Shown: positions 27,568-36,701, numbered from the stretch's first letter. The stretch: DNA of 64,000 nt from Bacillus alkalisoli (GCF_002797415.1 NZ_KZ454944.1:2684665-2748664); one strand, 5' to 3'. Made by a program: numbers and translations. The notes: generated from the sequence alone by a model not told the origin.

Positions 27568-27621
27568 CTGTATCCAAAATAGGAAAAGATGGACAATAGA
27601 TAAATTGAAGGAGATGAGTAG

Positions 27622-27891
27622 ATGGAAGCCTTCACTATTGTTCATCCTGTAATAGAAACTGAAAACGAACTAATCATCGAATTCATCGATCCTCATGAGC
27701 CAATCGAAAGTAGAAAATTACGCCTAACGTTGGATAGAAATTCGAAGGAAGTACAAAAACTTATTATTTACAGACCAACCGTAAACCTTTGGCAAGAAAT
27801 AACTTCCATGTTATCGCCATTTTATTTAGCCGCCTTAAAAAATGATCTACTTGCAAAATTACCAGTTACGTCAGAAGAAAAACTAGGATGA
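27622..27891 (+). CDS. Conserved-looking 89-residue protein of unknown function
   Basis: Soluble, mildly acidic, with no signal peptide or membrane segment; contains FIDPHEPIESRKLRLTLDR and ends in a helical segment (LSPFYLAALKNDLL). GAAGGAGAT lies eight bases before the ATG. It follows ligD by 54 bases on the same strand and ends at a terminator, so it may be the last gene of a ku-ligD transcript. No link to DNA repair can be read from the sequence. Confidence 0.65.
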   Translation: MEAFTIVHPVIETENELIIEFIDPHEPIESRKLRLTLDRNSKEVQKLIIYRPTVNLWQEITSMLSPFYLAALKNDLLAKLPVTSEEKLG

Positions 27892-27897
27892 AAATAC

Positions 27898-27936
27898 AAC
27901 AGCCGCACCTAAACAGATGGTGTGGCTGTTTCTTTT
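27898..27936 (+). terminator. Terminator of the ligD downstream gene
   Basis: ACAGCCGCACC / GGTGTGGCTGT (one mismatch), nine-base loop, then TTCTTTTTT. Confidence 0.85.
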
Positions 27937-27942
27937 TTATAT

Positions 27943-28130
27943 GGCTGTGTTAAAGTTTGTTGTTGAATTATTGTCAATCTAGCGGTTGATTTCCGCGTAT
28001 ATCGAAGACTCCTGCGGGAAAAGCGGGAAACGGGAGACCCCGCAGGAGCGCTAACGACGAGGAGGCTCCCGGCCCGCCCGCGGAAAGCGAAGATATGCGC
28101 GGAAATCAACAGCGGTGTTTAACAGAGCCT
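27943..28130. repeat. Family R palindromic repeat, copy R2 (short form)
   Basis: Ends GGCTGTGTTAAAG and TTTAACAGAGCC. Inner inverted arms GGTTGATTTCCGCG and CGCGGAAATCAACAGC; core GACTCCTGCGGGA and CCCGCGGAAAGCGAAG. Orientation opposite to R1. It stops two bases before the stop codon of the next gene. Confidence 0.85.
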
Positions 28131-28131
28131 T

Positions 28132-29130
28132 TTATATAAATACTAATACATACCATAAGCTCACCGAAGCCACAAAAACACTTGCTATTAGCCCTACAAG
28201 GATTGGTTTTACCCCTAAACTTTTGAATTTACTCCAATTTACTTGTAAGCCTACTGCTGCCATAACCATAACAATAATGAATTTTGCAATCATCCCTAAT
28301 GTAATAGAGACATGTTCAGGGATAATTTCGAAAGAATATAAAAAGCTCATTACCAGGAATCCAACGATAAATATAGGAAAAGCTTGCTTAAAAGAAAACT
28401 TTTGCGCTGTAGTTTTCCTAGTAAAAATGATGGAGAGAATTAGTACAAGGGGCAGAATAAAAAGAGTACGCACTAATTTCACCGTAGTTGCGACCTCCCC
28501 CACTTCATCTCCAATTAAATATCCAACTGCCACAACGGAAGAAGTATCATGTATGGATGTACCAATCCAAATACCAAATTCAACAGCTGAAAGTTGCAAC
28601 CATTGACCAATTAATGGATATGTTATAGTAGCGATAATATTAAATAAGAAAATGGTTGTAATAGCATAAGCAATAATTGCTTCTTTCGCTTGGACAACAC
28701 TTTTCACAACCGAAATTGCTGTTGCACCACAAATACTAGTTCCAACTCCAATTAATAAACTTAACGTGTTGTTTATTCGAAAGATTTTTCCAATTAAAAT
28801 AGCTATTACAGTACCACCAACGACTACTAGTAAGATTGGAATAATAGATTGTGTACCAGCTTGAATCATACTAGAAATACTTAAAGTCGCTCCTAGTAAG
28901 ATGATTGCTACTTTTAATAAGATTTTAACAACAAATAATATTCCTGTTTCAAAAGAACTTGGTAGTCTAACAGTATTTCGAACAATTATACCTATTAACA
29001 ATGCTATAATAACTCCACCTACTGCAGGAAAAGCAATTCCTATAAAGTATGCGACTATCGCAATTAAAAAACTTAGGCCAATTCCAGGGATAGCTGGATT
29101 CACTTGATAAAAACGATTAATAAAATTCAT
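28132..29130 (-). CDS. YeiH/UPF0324-family membrane transporter
   Basis: 332 residues, about ten membrane helices, YeiH-type putative sulfate exporter family. GIGLSFLIAIVAYFIG, GVGTSICGATAISVV and SIHDTSSVVAVGY are recognisable family motifs. Substrate is not proved for most members. AAGGAG precedes the ATG. Monocistronic by position; no sulfur gene is adjacent. Confidence 0.85.
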   Translation of the reverse strand: MNFINRFYQVNPAIPGIGLSFLIAIVAYFIGIAFPAVGGVIIALLIGIIVRNTVRLPSSFETGILFVVKILLKVAIILLGATLSISSMIQAGTQSIIPILLVVVGGTVIAILIGKIFRINNTLSLLIGVGTSICGATAISVVKSVVQAKEAIIAYAITTIFLFNIIATITYPLIGQWLQLSAVEFGIWIGTSIHDTSSVVAVGYLIGDEVGEVATTVKLVRTLFILPLVLILSIIFTRKTTAQKFSFKQAFPIFIVGFLVMSFLYSFEIIPEHVSITLGMIAKFIIVMVMAAVGLQVNWSKFKSLGVKPILVGLIASVFVASVSLWYVLVFI

Positions 29131-29225
29131 CTTATTCTCCTTGAGAAGCTTTTAGTGACTAGTGATTAAACGTACTTTTCTATTTTAATGGAATTTTGGA
29201 AATAGGCAACAAAAACTTATAGTAT

Positions 29226-29272
29226 AAAAAAAGTACCCAATTATCAAAGTTGACAATGGATACCTTCCTACT
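29226..29272 (-). terminator. Terminator of the permease pair
   Basis: Imperfect stem GTACCCAATT.TCAA / TTGA.AATGG.TAC followed on the minus strand by seven T. Confidence 0.7.
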
Positions 29273-29325
29273 AAAAATTCATTCTCTCCTAACCACTAAT
29301 CACTAACAACTTACCACTCCTATCA

Positions 29326-30219
29326 CTATGCTTGCAATCGATGGAAATGTTTTCTCAAACCTTCTCCTAAAACGTTAAACGTAAGGACTGTAAATGCAAT
29401 GGCCAAAGCTGGGAAAAATGGAATCCAAAATATTTTTCTAATTATATCTCCACGGGCTTGACCTAGTAGCGTAGCCCAATTTCCACTAGTGTTTACTATT
29501 TCTCCTGCTCCCCAAGTCAACTGTAAAAATTCTTGAGAGAGGAAAATGCTGAAAATACCTAGTTGTCCAATTAACAATGTAGTTCTTCCTAAGTCTAAGA
29601 AAAATTGAACAGCCATCTCTGGCAAAGCATTCGGAATATAGTAGCTTGTAAAAAGGGTAATCGGTGAAATCCCAACCGTGATACCTGCTTCTACGTATGG
29701 AGTTTTACTAATGGAGTGGAAATGATGTTGAAGTACCGTCCCCACTCTTCCTACTTCTATAAGAGCAATTATTAGTACAGCCCATAACGTTCTCTGATCA
29801 TTAAAGACTAAGATAGGCATGTTAAGTAAAATAATAGCAGAAAAAATAACAGGCAATGCAGCAAAAATATTGTTCCAACCTTGAAGTATAATATTAGCTG
29901 GCCCCCTTCGATTTGCAGCCAATAATGCTAATACTGTAGCAATTAAATAACGAACCACCGTAATCGTAAAGATTAATACTAGTGTTTCTTTTGCTCCCAT
30001 AACAACTACACTTAGCATATCTCTTCCGTCACGGTCTGATCCGAATGGTCTCTCAAGTGATGGCTTATGTGGAGCCGTATCAAATCCTTCCTCTGTAATG
30101 ACAACACGGTTTGCTGTTAGTTCTTTATCAATCATCGGTAAATACGGTCCAATAAATGTAACAATTAATAATAAGATGAAAAGGAAAGATCCTATCCATA
30201 ATGGCCAGTTTCTATTCAA
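29326..30219 (-). CDS. ABC transporter permease, OppC/DppC-like
   Basis: 297 residues, about six membrane helices, binding-protein-dependent permease of the peptide/nickel type. An outer loop with RPFGSDRDGRDMLSVVVMGA is the classical DppC signature; EAGITVGISPITLF is a weak EAA loop for ATPase contact. The start is TTG at 30219 after GGGGGAG. It follows the other permease by 12 bases. No ATPase or binding protein gene is adjacent on either side. Confidence 0.85.
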   Translation of the reverse strand: MNRNWPLWIGSFLFILLLIVTFIGPYLPMIDKELTANRVVITEEGFDTAPHKPSLERPFGSDRDGRDMLSVVVMGAKETLVLIFTITVVRYLIATVLALLAANRRGPANIILQGWNNIFAALPVIFSAIILLNMPILVFNDQRTLWAVLIIALIEVGRVGTVLQHHFHSISKTPYVEAGITVGISPITLFTSYYIPNALPEMAVQFFLDLGRTTLLIGQLGIFSIFLSQEFLQLTWGAGEIVNTSGNWATLLGQARGDIIRKIFWIPFFPALAIAFTVLTFNVLGEGLRKHFHRLQA

Positions 30220-30231
30220 CGAAATCTCCCC

Positions 30232-31167
30232 CTATCTTGGTTCTGCTTTTTTAATAACAATCTGTGAAATAATTTGTGAGCATAAAACAATTGCCATGAA
30301 ACATAATCCGATTCCAATAATTAATCCAGATTCATCAATGTAATTTAACCCACCAGATAGAGACGTTTTCACATCAAATGCATAGAACAACCTATATGCA
30401 GCTCCACGATAGTCTAGTAAAAATTCAACAATTAATAAGTTCGATAATAAATACATCATCATTGACGGTAAATTAGAGAAAATCGGAATGATACTGTTTC
30501 GAAACATATGATTTAGTAACACTCTACTTTTTGATAGCCCTTTTGACCTTGCTACTTGTATATATGCTTTACCTTCTTCGTTTGCTAGAGAAGTAGATGT
30601 AATCCTAGCGACAAACATCATTGGATAAAGAGAAACTAATATAGCAGGCAATACGAAACTATAATCATGTTCGTGACCTAATACTCTTATAATAGGTAAA
30701 TAAAATATAATGATATATTGCAAGAATAGTATTAAGAAAAAGTCCGGTATCGACTGTATAACCCATGTAAAGCCCTTCCCAAAAGGTTTAAACCTCCTAC
30801 CTTTGTCATAAAAATCGTATATACCTTTTAAAATTCCAAAAAGTAATGTTAAGGTAAATCCAGCCACGATGACTTTTAAACTTCTAGAAAAATGCAGGAC
30901 TATTTCTTCTTCTGCATTTTTGTTATACCTTGTTGTACCTAACGTCTTATCTTCTGTAACGCTCTTAATAAACATAGAAATATTATGTTTATATGCTTGC
31001 ACCGAAAACTCATATGTATAATCCACTGTCATGGCTCTACCTTGAACAGCAATGTCTGGAGTACGTGGAATAAGTACTGCTAAGACTAGTAGTAATGCAA
31101 CTAAACAAAAAAACAAGAAAGATTTACTAATACTCCATAATAAGTTCATACACTGAAAAACCCCCAC
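30232..31167 (-). CDS. ABC transporter permease, OppB/DppB-like
   Basis: 311 residues, about six membrane helices. The EAA-loop is seen as QVARSKGLSKSRVLLNHMFRNSIIPI, here EAA itself is replaced by AYIQ, which is common in this group. An N-terminal outer domain of about 70 residues precedes the core. Start is uncertain: GTG at 31167 or ATG at 31149 (MNLLWSI), the latter after GGGGG. Forms a heterodimer channel with the downstream permease; the substrate is likely a peptide, but the missing partner genes leave this open. Confidence 0.82.
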   Translation of the reverse strand: MGVFQCMNLLWSISKSFLFFCLVALLLVLAVLIPRTPDIAVQGRAMTVDYTYEFSVQAYKHNISMFIKSVTEDKTLGTTRYNKNAEEEIVLHFSRSLKVIVAGFTLTLLFGILKGIYDFYDKGRRFKPFGKGFTWVIQSIPDFFLILFLQYIIIFYLPIIRVLGHEHDYSFVLPAILVSLYPMMFVARITSTSLANEEGKAYIQVARSKGLSKSRVLLNHMFRNSIIPIFSNLPSMMMYLLSNLLIVEFLLDYRGAAYRLFYAFDVKTSLSGGLNYIDESGLIIGIGLCFMAIVLCSQIISQIVIKKAEPR

Positions 31168-31347
31168 TTCTTCATAAACTTAAGACTAAAACGGACTCAT
31201 TTATTTCTAAACTCGAAAGATATAGATGGTAAAATTCTACCACTTGTTAAATTAGATTTGCAACAATTTTGTTAATGTTCTGAAATATTTTGTAACAATA
31301 ATTCGTTGAAATATTTGGACATGCCATGTAATATAATAAGCTATAAA

Positions 31348-31500
31348 TGAGTAAGTTTCATAATGTATAACTACAAAACGAAAAACGAATAAACACACAG
31401 TATTAGATATTAATTTCACATTAGAAAACGAAAATATTTAATAGATTATAGAAAAGTATTCGTTTATCATTAAACGAAACGTAGTTATGAAACTAATTCA
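31348..31500. mobile_element. Family M MITE-like element, copy M1
   Basis: 153 bp, AT-rich. Left end TGAGTAAGTTTCATAATGTA, right end (complement) TGAATTAGTTTCATAACTAC, both leading inward to an ACGAAAAACG- or CGTTTCGTTTAATG-type stretch. No gene inside. It lies between the permease pair and the MscS gene, perhaps in the latter's promoter region. See M2 and M3. Confidence 0.7.
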
Positions 31501-31563
31501 AATATATTAACGAAATCCTTTTATTGCGTCTTCTCGCATAAAAAGGGGAGGTATTGAAAAAAC

Positions 31564-32694
31564 ATGTTGGATTTTATTATTAATAGTTACACAAACACTC
31601 CTACATATGCATTTTGGACAGACTATGAATTTCTAAAGCAGTTAGGTATAGCCATTGGGGTATTATTATTATTTTTACTTTGGAGAAATATCTTCACAAA
31701 GTACGTTTTTAAGCTCATTCTAGCAATTTCCAAACGTACTCCTACCGATTTATTTACTTATATCGTATTATCATTTGAGAAGCCTCTTAGAATGTTTTTC
31801 GTTGTGATAGGTATTTATTTTGCTTTAGACTTAGCACCTTTCACATTAATAGGTGAAGAAACGGTGAAATCAATTTTCAGGTCTTTTGTCATCTTCTTTA
31901 TAGGATGGGGATTATTCAATTTTGTTCCGTACTCATTAAGGCTATTTTCTACATTAAGTAATCGCCTTGATTTGGAAGTTGATCAAATTATCCTGCCTTT
32001 TTTTACAAAAGTGTTGCGCTTTATCGTAGTAGCATTGGCGATTAGTATCGTATTAGAAGAGTGGGAATATAATGTAAGTGGACTCGTGGCTGGTCTCGGT
32101 CTTGGAGGGCTTGCATTTGCACTTGCTGCTCAAGAGTCACTCAAAAACTTACTTGGTGGGTTTATTATAATTACAGAAAGACCATTTTCTATTGGCGAGT
32201 GGGTAAAAACTCCAAGTGTTGAAGGTGTTGTTGAGGATATTTCCTTTAGAAGCACGAAAATAAGAACATTTGCTCAAGCAGTCGTAACTGTTCCAAACTC
32301 TACTCTTGCAAATGAACCTATTATCAACTGGTCTAAAATGGGTAAACGTCAAATTACATTCCAACTTGGTGTTCAATATGATACGAAAAAAAGATCATTA
32401 GAACGTGTAGTAAGACGAATTGAATCGATGTTACATGAACACGAAGAAATTCACAACGAAACTATAATGGTAAGATTCGATAATTTTGGAGATAGCAGTT
32501 TAAATATTTTCTTATATTTCTTTACGAATACGATTATGTGGGCGGAGTTTTTAAGGGTAAAAGAAGATATTAACTTTAAAATTATGGAGATTTTAGAAGA
32601 AGAAGGCGTGAGTGTTGCCTTCCCTACTCGAACACTTCATATTGAATCAATGCCTGAAGATGAAAGAAAGAGACTACTCTCGTCCTCTAACTAA
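31564..32694 (+). CDS. MscS-family mechanosensitive channel
   Basis: 376 residues. Four membrane helices, the last being the pore-lining TM3 with the Ala/Gly pattern GLGLGGLAFALAAQESLKNLLGG, then the beta domain (ERPFSIGEWVKTPSVEGVVEDI) and the C-terminal cage domain. It opens under membrane tension to release solutes on osmotic downshock. The ribosome site AGGGGAGGT is about 13 bases from the ATG, which is long. Most like the YkuT/YhdY groups of Bacillus MscS proteins, exact orthology uncertain. Confidence 0.9.
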   Translation: MLDFIINSYTNTPTYAFWTDYEFLKQLGIAIGVLLLFLLWRNIFTKYVFKLILAISKRTPTDLFTYIVLSFEKPLRMFFVVIGIYFALDLAPFTLIGEETVKSIFRSFVIFFIGWGLFNFVPYSLRLFSTLSNRLDLEVDQIILPFFTKVLRFIVVALAISIVLEEWEYNVSGLVAGLGLGGLAFALAAQESLKNLLGGFIIITERPFSIGEWVKTPSVEGVVEDISFRSTKIRTFAQAVVTVPNSTLANEPIINWSKMGKRQITFQLGVQYDTKKRSLERVVRRIESMLHEHEEIHNETIMVRFDNFGDSSLNIFLYFFTNTIMWAEFLRVKEDINFKIMEILEEEGVSVAFPTRTLHIESMPEDERKRLLSSSN

Positions 32695-32707
32695 TTTTTT
32701 TAAAAAA

Positions 32708-32922
32708 GCAATGTTAAAGCTTAGTGTTGCTAATTTAATACTAATACCTGTTGATTTGCGTGCAAGGCTGAGACTCCTGCGGGAGAAGCGGGGAGCGGGA
32801 GACCCCACAGGCGCATGCGCCGAGGAGTAGGTTTTTTCACGACAGTGAAAATAACCCTCCTTTTTACCGCCCGCGGAAAGCGAAGCCTTGCACGCAAATC
32901 AACAACGAACTTTAACACAGCC
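32708..32922. repeat. Family R palindromic repeat, copy R3
   Basis: Left end GCAATGTTAAAG, right end CTTTAACACAGCC; inner arms GTTGATTTGCGTGCAAGGC and GCCTTGCACGCAAATCAAC. Orientation as R2. It contains the module at 32828-32867 with TTTTTTCAC / GTGAAAA, shared in opposite orientation with R5. Confidence 0.85.
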
Positions 32923-32930
32923 TTTTAAAA

Positions 32931-33001
32931 AAGCCTGGGACAAACTCCAGTGAATAATATGGATGAGGCCTGTAAGAACATTTTTTGTTCTTGCGGGCCT
33001 C
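32931..33001. repeat. CTGGGACAAA motif with hairpin, left flank of the 52-bp array
   Basis: GCCTGGGACAAACTC at 32931 is followed by AGGCCTGTAAGAACA / TGTTCTTGCGGGCCT (32967-33000), an imperfect hairpin. GTCCCAGACTC, the inverse of the first motif, lies on the other side of the array at 33450-33460. Confidence 0.6.
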
Positions 33002-33068
33002 TACTTTTTGATACAACTAAGGTATTATACGGTACGAAAGAAAGTCCTTGAAGCACTCTCTACAAAAG

Positions 33069-33450
33069 AACTTCATCAGCCTTATGAAGTACAACTATAA
33101 CCAATTTTTAAGGCCAGATGAACTTCATCAGCCTTATGAAGTTCAAACACAACCAATTTTTAAGGCCAGATGAACTTCATCTGCCTTATGAAGTTCAACT
33201 ACAACCAATTTTTAAGGCCGGTTGAACTTCATCTGCCTTATGAAGTTCAACCACAACCAATTTTTTATGACAGATGAACTTCATCGGCCTTATGAAGTTC
33301 AACTACAACCAATTTTTAAGGCCAGATGAACTTCATCAGCCTTATGAAGTTCAAATCCAACCAATTCTTTATGCCAGATGAACTTCATCAGCCTTATCAA
33401 GTTCAACCACAACAAATTTTTAATGCCAGTTGAACTTTATTGGCCTTTTT
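33069..33450. repeat. 52-bp tandem repeat array 1
   Basis: Seven full units and a partial eighth, starting at 33069, 33121, 33173, 33225, 33277, 33329, 33381 and 33433, always 52 bases apart. Each unit holds GAACTTCAT / ATGAAGTTC (9-bp arms, 7-base loop) and ACAACCAATTTTTAAGGCCAG. Units differ by point changes. The period is not a multiple of three and no frame stays open, so it does not code. Confidence 0.93.
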
Positions 33451-33484
33451 GTCCCAGACTCTTATATTATTATTTTTTTAATAA

Positions 33485-33679
33485 TCAACTTGACTGTTTT
33501 CGTAATTCTCCTTTTTTTAAGCTCGGTGTGTCTCTATAAAAGTACGTGTATTCTTCTTTTAACTCCGCTGTTGTCATTCTATTTAAAATCAAATTATCAT
33601 AAACGCCTATTGATAAAAGTTGCTTTGTATAATAGGCACGCTGCTCTTCTAATGCTTTTCTTAATTTATTTTGAAACAT
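33485..33679 (-). CDS. FbpA-like small basic protein
   Basis: 64 residues. NKLRKALEEQRAYYTKQLLSIGVY and MTTAELKEEYTYFY resemble the Fur-regulated basic protein FbpA family of Bacillus, thought to help the FsrA small RNA spare iron. Start chosen at ATG 33679, six bases after AGGGTG; GTG 33688 and ATG 33685 also fit. The upstream region is an AT-only palindrome (TATTATAATAATA) but not a good Fur box, so iron control is inferred from the family only. Confidence 0.7.
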   Translation of the reverse strand: MFQNKLRKALEEQRAYYTKQLLSIGVYDNLILNRMTTAELKEEYTYFYRDTPSLKKGELRKQSS

Positions 33680-33955
33680 TCCCATCACCCTACCCTACTA
33701 AAGAATTTCATATTATTATAATAAAAAAATATTATTGAGAGCATTTAAAGGAATTGTAATTTTTTTATGAATCTATATGGCTGAAATCCTTTATTTGAAT
33801 AATTACCCAATATAAAGAAGATAGAAAGTAATGACGAAAGGTAAACGAGGTTTCTAAGCTAAATGCGTGTTTCCAAAGTTCTTTCAAATATTTTAAAATA
33901 GAGTATTCTCGAATACTACGTAATCATTTTGTGAATTCAGAGGATCTATACATAG

Positions 33956-33985
33956 AAAAAAGGATGTCTTAGTCGACATCCTTTT
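33956..33985 (-). terminator. Terminator overlapping the kynB stop
   Basis: AAGGATGTC / GACATCCTT with a 7-base loop; TTTTTCTATG follows on the minus strand. The kynB stop codon lies inside the stem. Confidence 0.85.
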
Positions 33986-34604
33986 CCTTCTTCAATATTG
34001 CTCTTACTGGACTTCCATCTGCCCCGTTCAATTTTAACGGAAGTGCAATTAGTTCGTATTCTCCCTCATCAATACTGCTTAAGTCTAATCCTTCTAATAT
34101 CATAATGTTACACTCGTGTAATTTGTTATGAACCGGTAACTCTTTACTATCTAATTCGTCTACACTTGGCAAATCTAGACCGATAAGTGGTACATGTAAT
34201 TGATGTAAATACTCTATTACTTCTAATTTTAACGTTGGTATGCTAGTTGGAAAAGTATCATCTTCTAACCAAGCATTTGTTTTAAATAGTATACGTTTAT
34301 TCGAATGAGTAGCCAACTTTTCTTTCACGTCAACTAATTTAATTTTTTGTATATTTTGTACATCTATTACGTATGCAGGACCAACAAACGATACTAGATT
34401 CATGTCAGAAACCTTTTGGCCATTTGAGTCAAAATGAAATGGTGAATCAACATGAGTGCCCGTATGAACACTCATTGTGACACTCCCGATATTTACAGAG
34501 CCGGTTTCTTCTTTTGTCCAATTTACATTGAATTGGAATGGTGTATCTCCTGGCCATGTTGGTGTTTTTGCATGAAGTGATCTTGATATATCTAGAATTT
34601 TCAT
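33969..34604 (-). CDS. kynB: Kynurenine formamidase (arylformamidase)
   Basis: 211 residues, cyclase-like metal hydrolase. It hydrolyses N-formylkynurenine to kynurenine. The metal-binding motif HTGTHVDSPFHF is clear (residues about 48-60), with GLDLPSVDELDS later. It follows kynU after 18 bases on the same strand. The neighbouring kynureninase makes this assignment firm within the wider cyclase family. Confidence 0.92.
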   Translation of the reverse strand: MKILDISRSLHAKTPTWPGDTPFQFNVNWTKEETGSVNIGSVTMSVHTGTHVDSPFHFDSNGQKVSDMNLVSFVGPAYVIDVQNIQKIKLVDVKEKLATHSNKRILFKTNAWLEDDTFPTSIPTLKLEVIEYLHQLHVPLIGLDLPSVDELDSKELPVHNKLHECNIMILEGLDLSSIDEGEYELIALPLKLNGADGSPVRAILKKEKDVD

Positions 34605-34622
34605 CTACTCACCTTCTCTTCT

Positions 34623-35894
34623 TTAAGCGACTACTCCGCGCTCGTTAGAATATTTTTCATATACTTTGTCTTCCATAATTATTTTTAGTTTAGAAATTGC
34701 ATTTCCTAAATCTTCATAAGAGGTATACCAGGCAACTGGAGCTAGTCGGATTATATTTGGTTTGCGAAAATCAGGAACAATTCCGAATTCCTTTAATGCT
34801 TTACATATTCGAGCGGCATCTTCATGCTCAAGGCTCACATGACCTCCTCTTTCTAAAGTATCTGTAGGATTGCCAATTGTAAATTCGTAATCTTGTAATT
34901 CTTTTTCAATTAAGTCCATTAGGATCTTTGTTTGATGCAATGACTTTTCACGAACCTTGTCTATACCAACTTCTTCATACATTTGTAAGGATCCTAGTAA
35001 TGGAGCCATACTTAATATTGGTGGTGTTCCGATTTGGTAGGCTCCTGCATGGTTGGCTTGTGTAAAAGTATGTTCCATATCGAATTGTTTGTTTTTATCA
35101 GAGCCGAACCATCCTGTTAGACCAGGTGTTTTTCCAAAATGATTCTCATGTACAAATAAAGCACCAATACTTCCTGGCCCTCCATTTAAGTACTTATAAT
35201 TACACCAATAGGCAAAATCTACTTTCCACTCATGGAATTTATGCGGTATTGCACCAACAGAATGGCAACCATCCCATCCGATAACAATACCTCGCTTATG
35301 TGCTTCCGCTGTGATTTTTTCCATATTGAAAAGTTGACCACTTCTGTATAATACGGTTGGTAAAATGATCAAAGCAATATCGTCAGTCATCCCAGCTATA
35401 ATATCTTCTTCTCTAATAAATCTTCCATCTTTACTTTTCACTTGTACTAAATGCTCTGCTGGGTCATAACCTTTTAAATTTAAAATACTTTGAATGGCAT
35501 AGATATCAGAAGGAAAATTCAATTCATCGGCTAATATCTTTGTTTTTTTGCCATTTGGTTTGTAAAAAGTTGCTAACAATTGGTGTAGGTTACTTGTAGT
35601 AGATCCGGTTATTATTACTTCTTCTTTTTTTGCTCCAACTAAGTTTGAACTAAGCTCACCTAAATTTTCAGCAAAGTAAAACCACGGATTCTCACCTGTC
35701 GTCCATCCTTCAATGCCTAGTGTTTTCCATGATTCAATTAATTTTAATAGTGAATTCTCCGCTCTTTTAGACATTAGCCCTAAAGAATTGCCATCTAAAT
35801 AGATTGTTCCTTCATTTATATAAAATTCATTACGATATGTAGAAAATACATCTTTCTTATCTAACTCTTTTAAATTATTTACTGTTACATTCAT
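34623..35894 (-). CDS. kynU: Kynureninase
   Basis: 423 residues, PLP-dependent fold type I. It cleaves kynurenine to anthranilate and alanine. The PLP lysine is in [15 protein letters not shown], the cofactor Asp/His region in [18 protein letters not shown]. Ribosome site GGAGGG before ATG 35894. Order kynU-kynB; tryptophan 2,3-dioxygenase (kynA), usually beside them in Bacillus, is absent here, so the pathway needs a distant kynA or imported formylkynurenine. Confidence 0.94.
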   Translation of the reverse strand: MNVTVNNLKELDKKDVFSTYRNEFYINEGTIYLDGNSLGLMSKRAENSLLKLIESWKTLGIEGWTTGENPWFYFAENLGELSSNLVGAKKEEVIITGSTTSNLHQLLATFYKPNGKKTKILADELNFPSDIYAIQSILNLKGYDPAEHLVQVKSKDGRFIREEDIIAGMTDDIALIILPTVLYRSGQLFNMEKITAEAHKRGIVIGWDGCHSVGAIPHKFHEWKVDFAYWCNYKYLNGGPGSIGALFVHENHFGKTPGLTGWFGSDKNKQFDMEHTFTQANHAGAYQIGTPPILSMAPLLGSLQMYEEVGIDKVREKSLHQTKILMDLIEKELQDYEFTIGNPTDTLERGGHVSLEHEDAARICKALKEFGIVPDFRKPNIIRLAPVAWYTSYEDLGNAISKLKIIMEDKVYEKYSNERGVVA

Positions 35895-35948
35895 CTGAAA
35901 TCCCCTCCCTCCCTATTATCTCACTTTTCAGTCAATACGAAAAGTACA

Positions 35949-35962
35949 AGGTGCCAGGCACC
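35949..35962. repeat. GGTGCCAGGCACC palindrome
   Basis: Short perfect palindrome 55 bases upstream of kynU. Close relatives occur at 48260-48281, 50605-50653 and 54838-54850. Confidence 0.5.
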
Positions 35963-35983
35963 TGAAACATTCCTGTAATAAAA

Positions 35984-36015
35984 GAGAAGCACGCCGTTAT
36001 GTTGGCGCGCTTCTT
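35984..36015 (-). terminator. Terminator of the DUF2639-like gene
   Basis: GAAGCACGCC / GGCGCGCTTC with one mismatch and a 7-base loop, then TTTTATTAC on the minus strand. Confidence 0.7.
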
Positions 36016-36045
36016 CTTATGATTTATAAACTAAGATAAATATTA

Positions 36046-36204
36046 TTACTGTTGTACTGACTTTTCCTCTACTAACTTCCAATACAATTGACGAAGTGTA
36101 GAAGCTCTATACTTCTCTAATTTTCTTTTATCTACTGGATGATAGGTAATTCCTTGTTGCTTTAATTGTTGCACAAACCAACCCTTCGAACCGTAATAAG
36201 CCAT
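36046..36204 (-). CDS. Small DUF2639-like protein
   Basis: 52 residues beginning MAYYGSKGWFVQQLKQQGI and continuing YHPVDKRKLEKYRAS. The pattern (GSKGWxVxxLKxxGIxxHPVxxRKLExY) is one I associate with the DUF2639 family of small Bacillus proteins. No signal peptide. AAAAGGAGAGAA lies seven bases before the ATG. Function unknown. Confidence 0.75.
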   Translation of the reverse strand: MAYYGSKGWFVQQLKQQGITYHPVDKRKLEKYRASTLRQLYWKLVEEKSVQQ

Positions 36205-36291
36205 TTTTCATTCTCTCCTTTTCTAAAACTATTAACATCTCTATCAATATATTTAGAATTAAAGAAGAATATGACTAGTAGAAATAAAAAA

Positions 36292-36318
36292 TAGAGTGAA
36301 GGTATTACCCTCACTCCA
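36292..36318 (-). terminator. Terminator of the 79-residue protein gene
   Basis: GAGTGA / TCACTC stem extended by GGT / ACC, followed on the minus strand by ATTTTTT. Confidence 0.7.
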
Positions 36319-36326
36319 AATATAAC

Positions 36327-36566
36327 TTAGTTTTGTGAAATTGAATTTGTACTATTAAATTCCTTTAACACTTCATACATCTTTACTTCTGCCAACTTGT
36401 TAATATTATTTCTAATTTCTAAGGTAGGATTGCCATCAATTCGAATACTATAATCTACTACTTCCTTCGTATCTTTCAGAAACATAAACTCAATTGTTAC
36501 CTTATGCCCTACTAATACCGTTTGAAACGTACATACTTTGTTCCCCATGTATTCAGTCATTTTCAT
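36327..36566 (-). CDS. 79-residue protein of unknown function
   Basis: Soluble, with alternating hydrophobic residues (VCTFQTVLVGHKVTIEFMFL, then VDYSIRIDGNP) that suggest a small beta sheet followed by a C-terminal helix. AAAGGGAGG is ten bases before the ATG. It stands alone with its own terminator. I recognise no family. Confidence 0.65.
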   Translation of the reverse strand: MKMTEYMGNKVCTFQTVLVGHKVTIEFMFLKDTKEVVDYSIRIDGNPTLEIRNNINKLAEVKMYEVLKEFNSTNSISQN

Positions 36567-36701
36567 AGATGAAACCTCCCTTTAAAAGATTTCTTCTACT
36601 AACCTTTCGACATATTTATAACTTTTCCTTGTTTTTACCTATTTTTCTATTTTTTTTAATAAAACTATAAAAATAGTTATTTTATTCAGTAGATTTGTCC
36701 A

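Noticed and set aside
33069-33450. Array 1 as a CRISPR array
   Set aside because: Whole 52-base units repeat; there are no unique spacers between short constant repeats, and no cas genes are near.
33430-33738. 102-codon plus-strand frame opposite the FbpA-like gene
   Set aside because: The minus-strand frame matches a known family; the plus frame is its shadow.
33690-33955. Fur box upstream of the FbpA-like gene
   Set aside because: TATTATAATAATA is palindromic but matches the Fur consensus poorly; in such AT-rich DNA it is not convincing.
35941-36020. Riboswitch or T-box upstream of kynU
   Set aside because: Only a short palindrome and a terminator hairpin belonging to the neighbouring gene are seen; no T-box or known riboswitch core.
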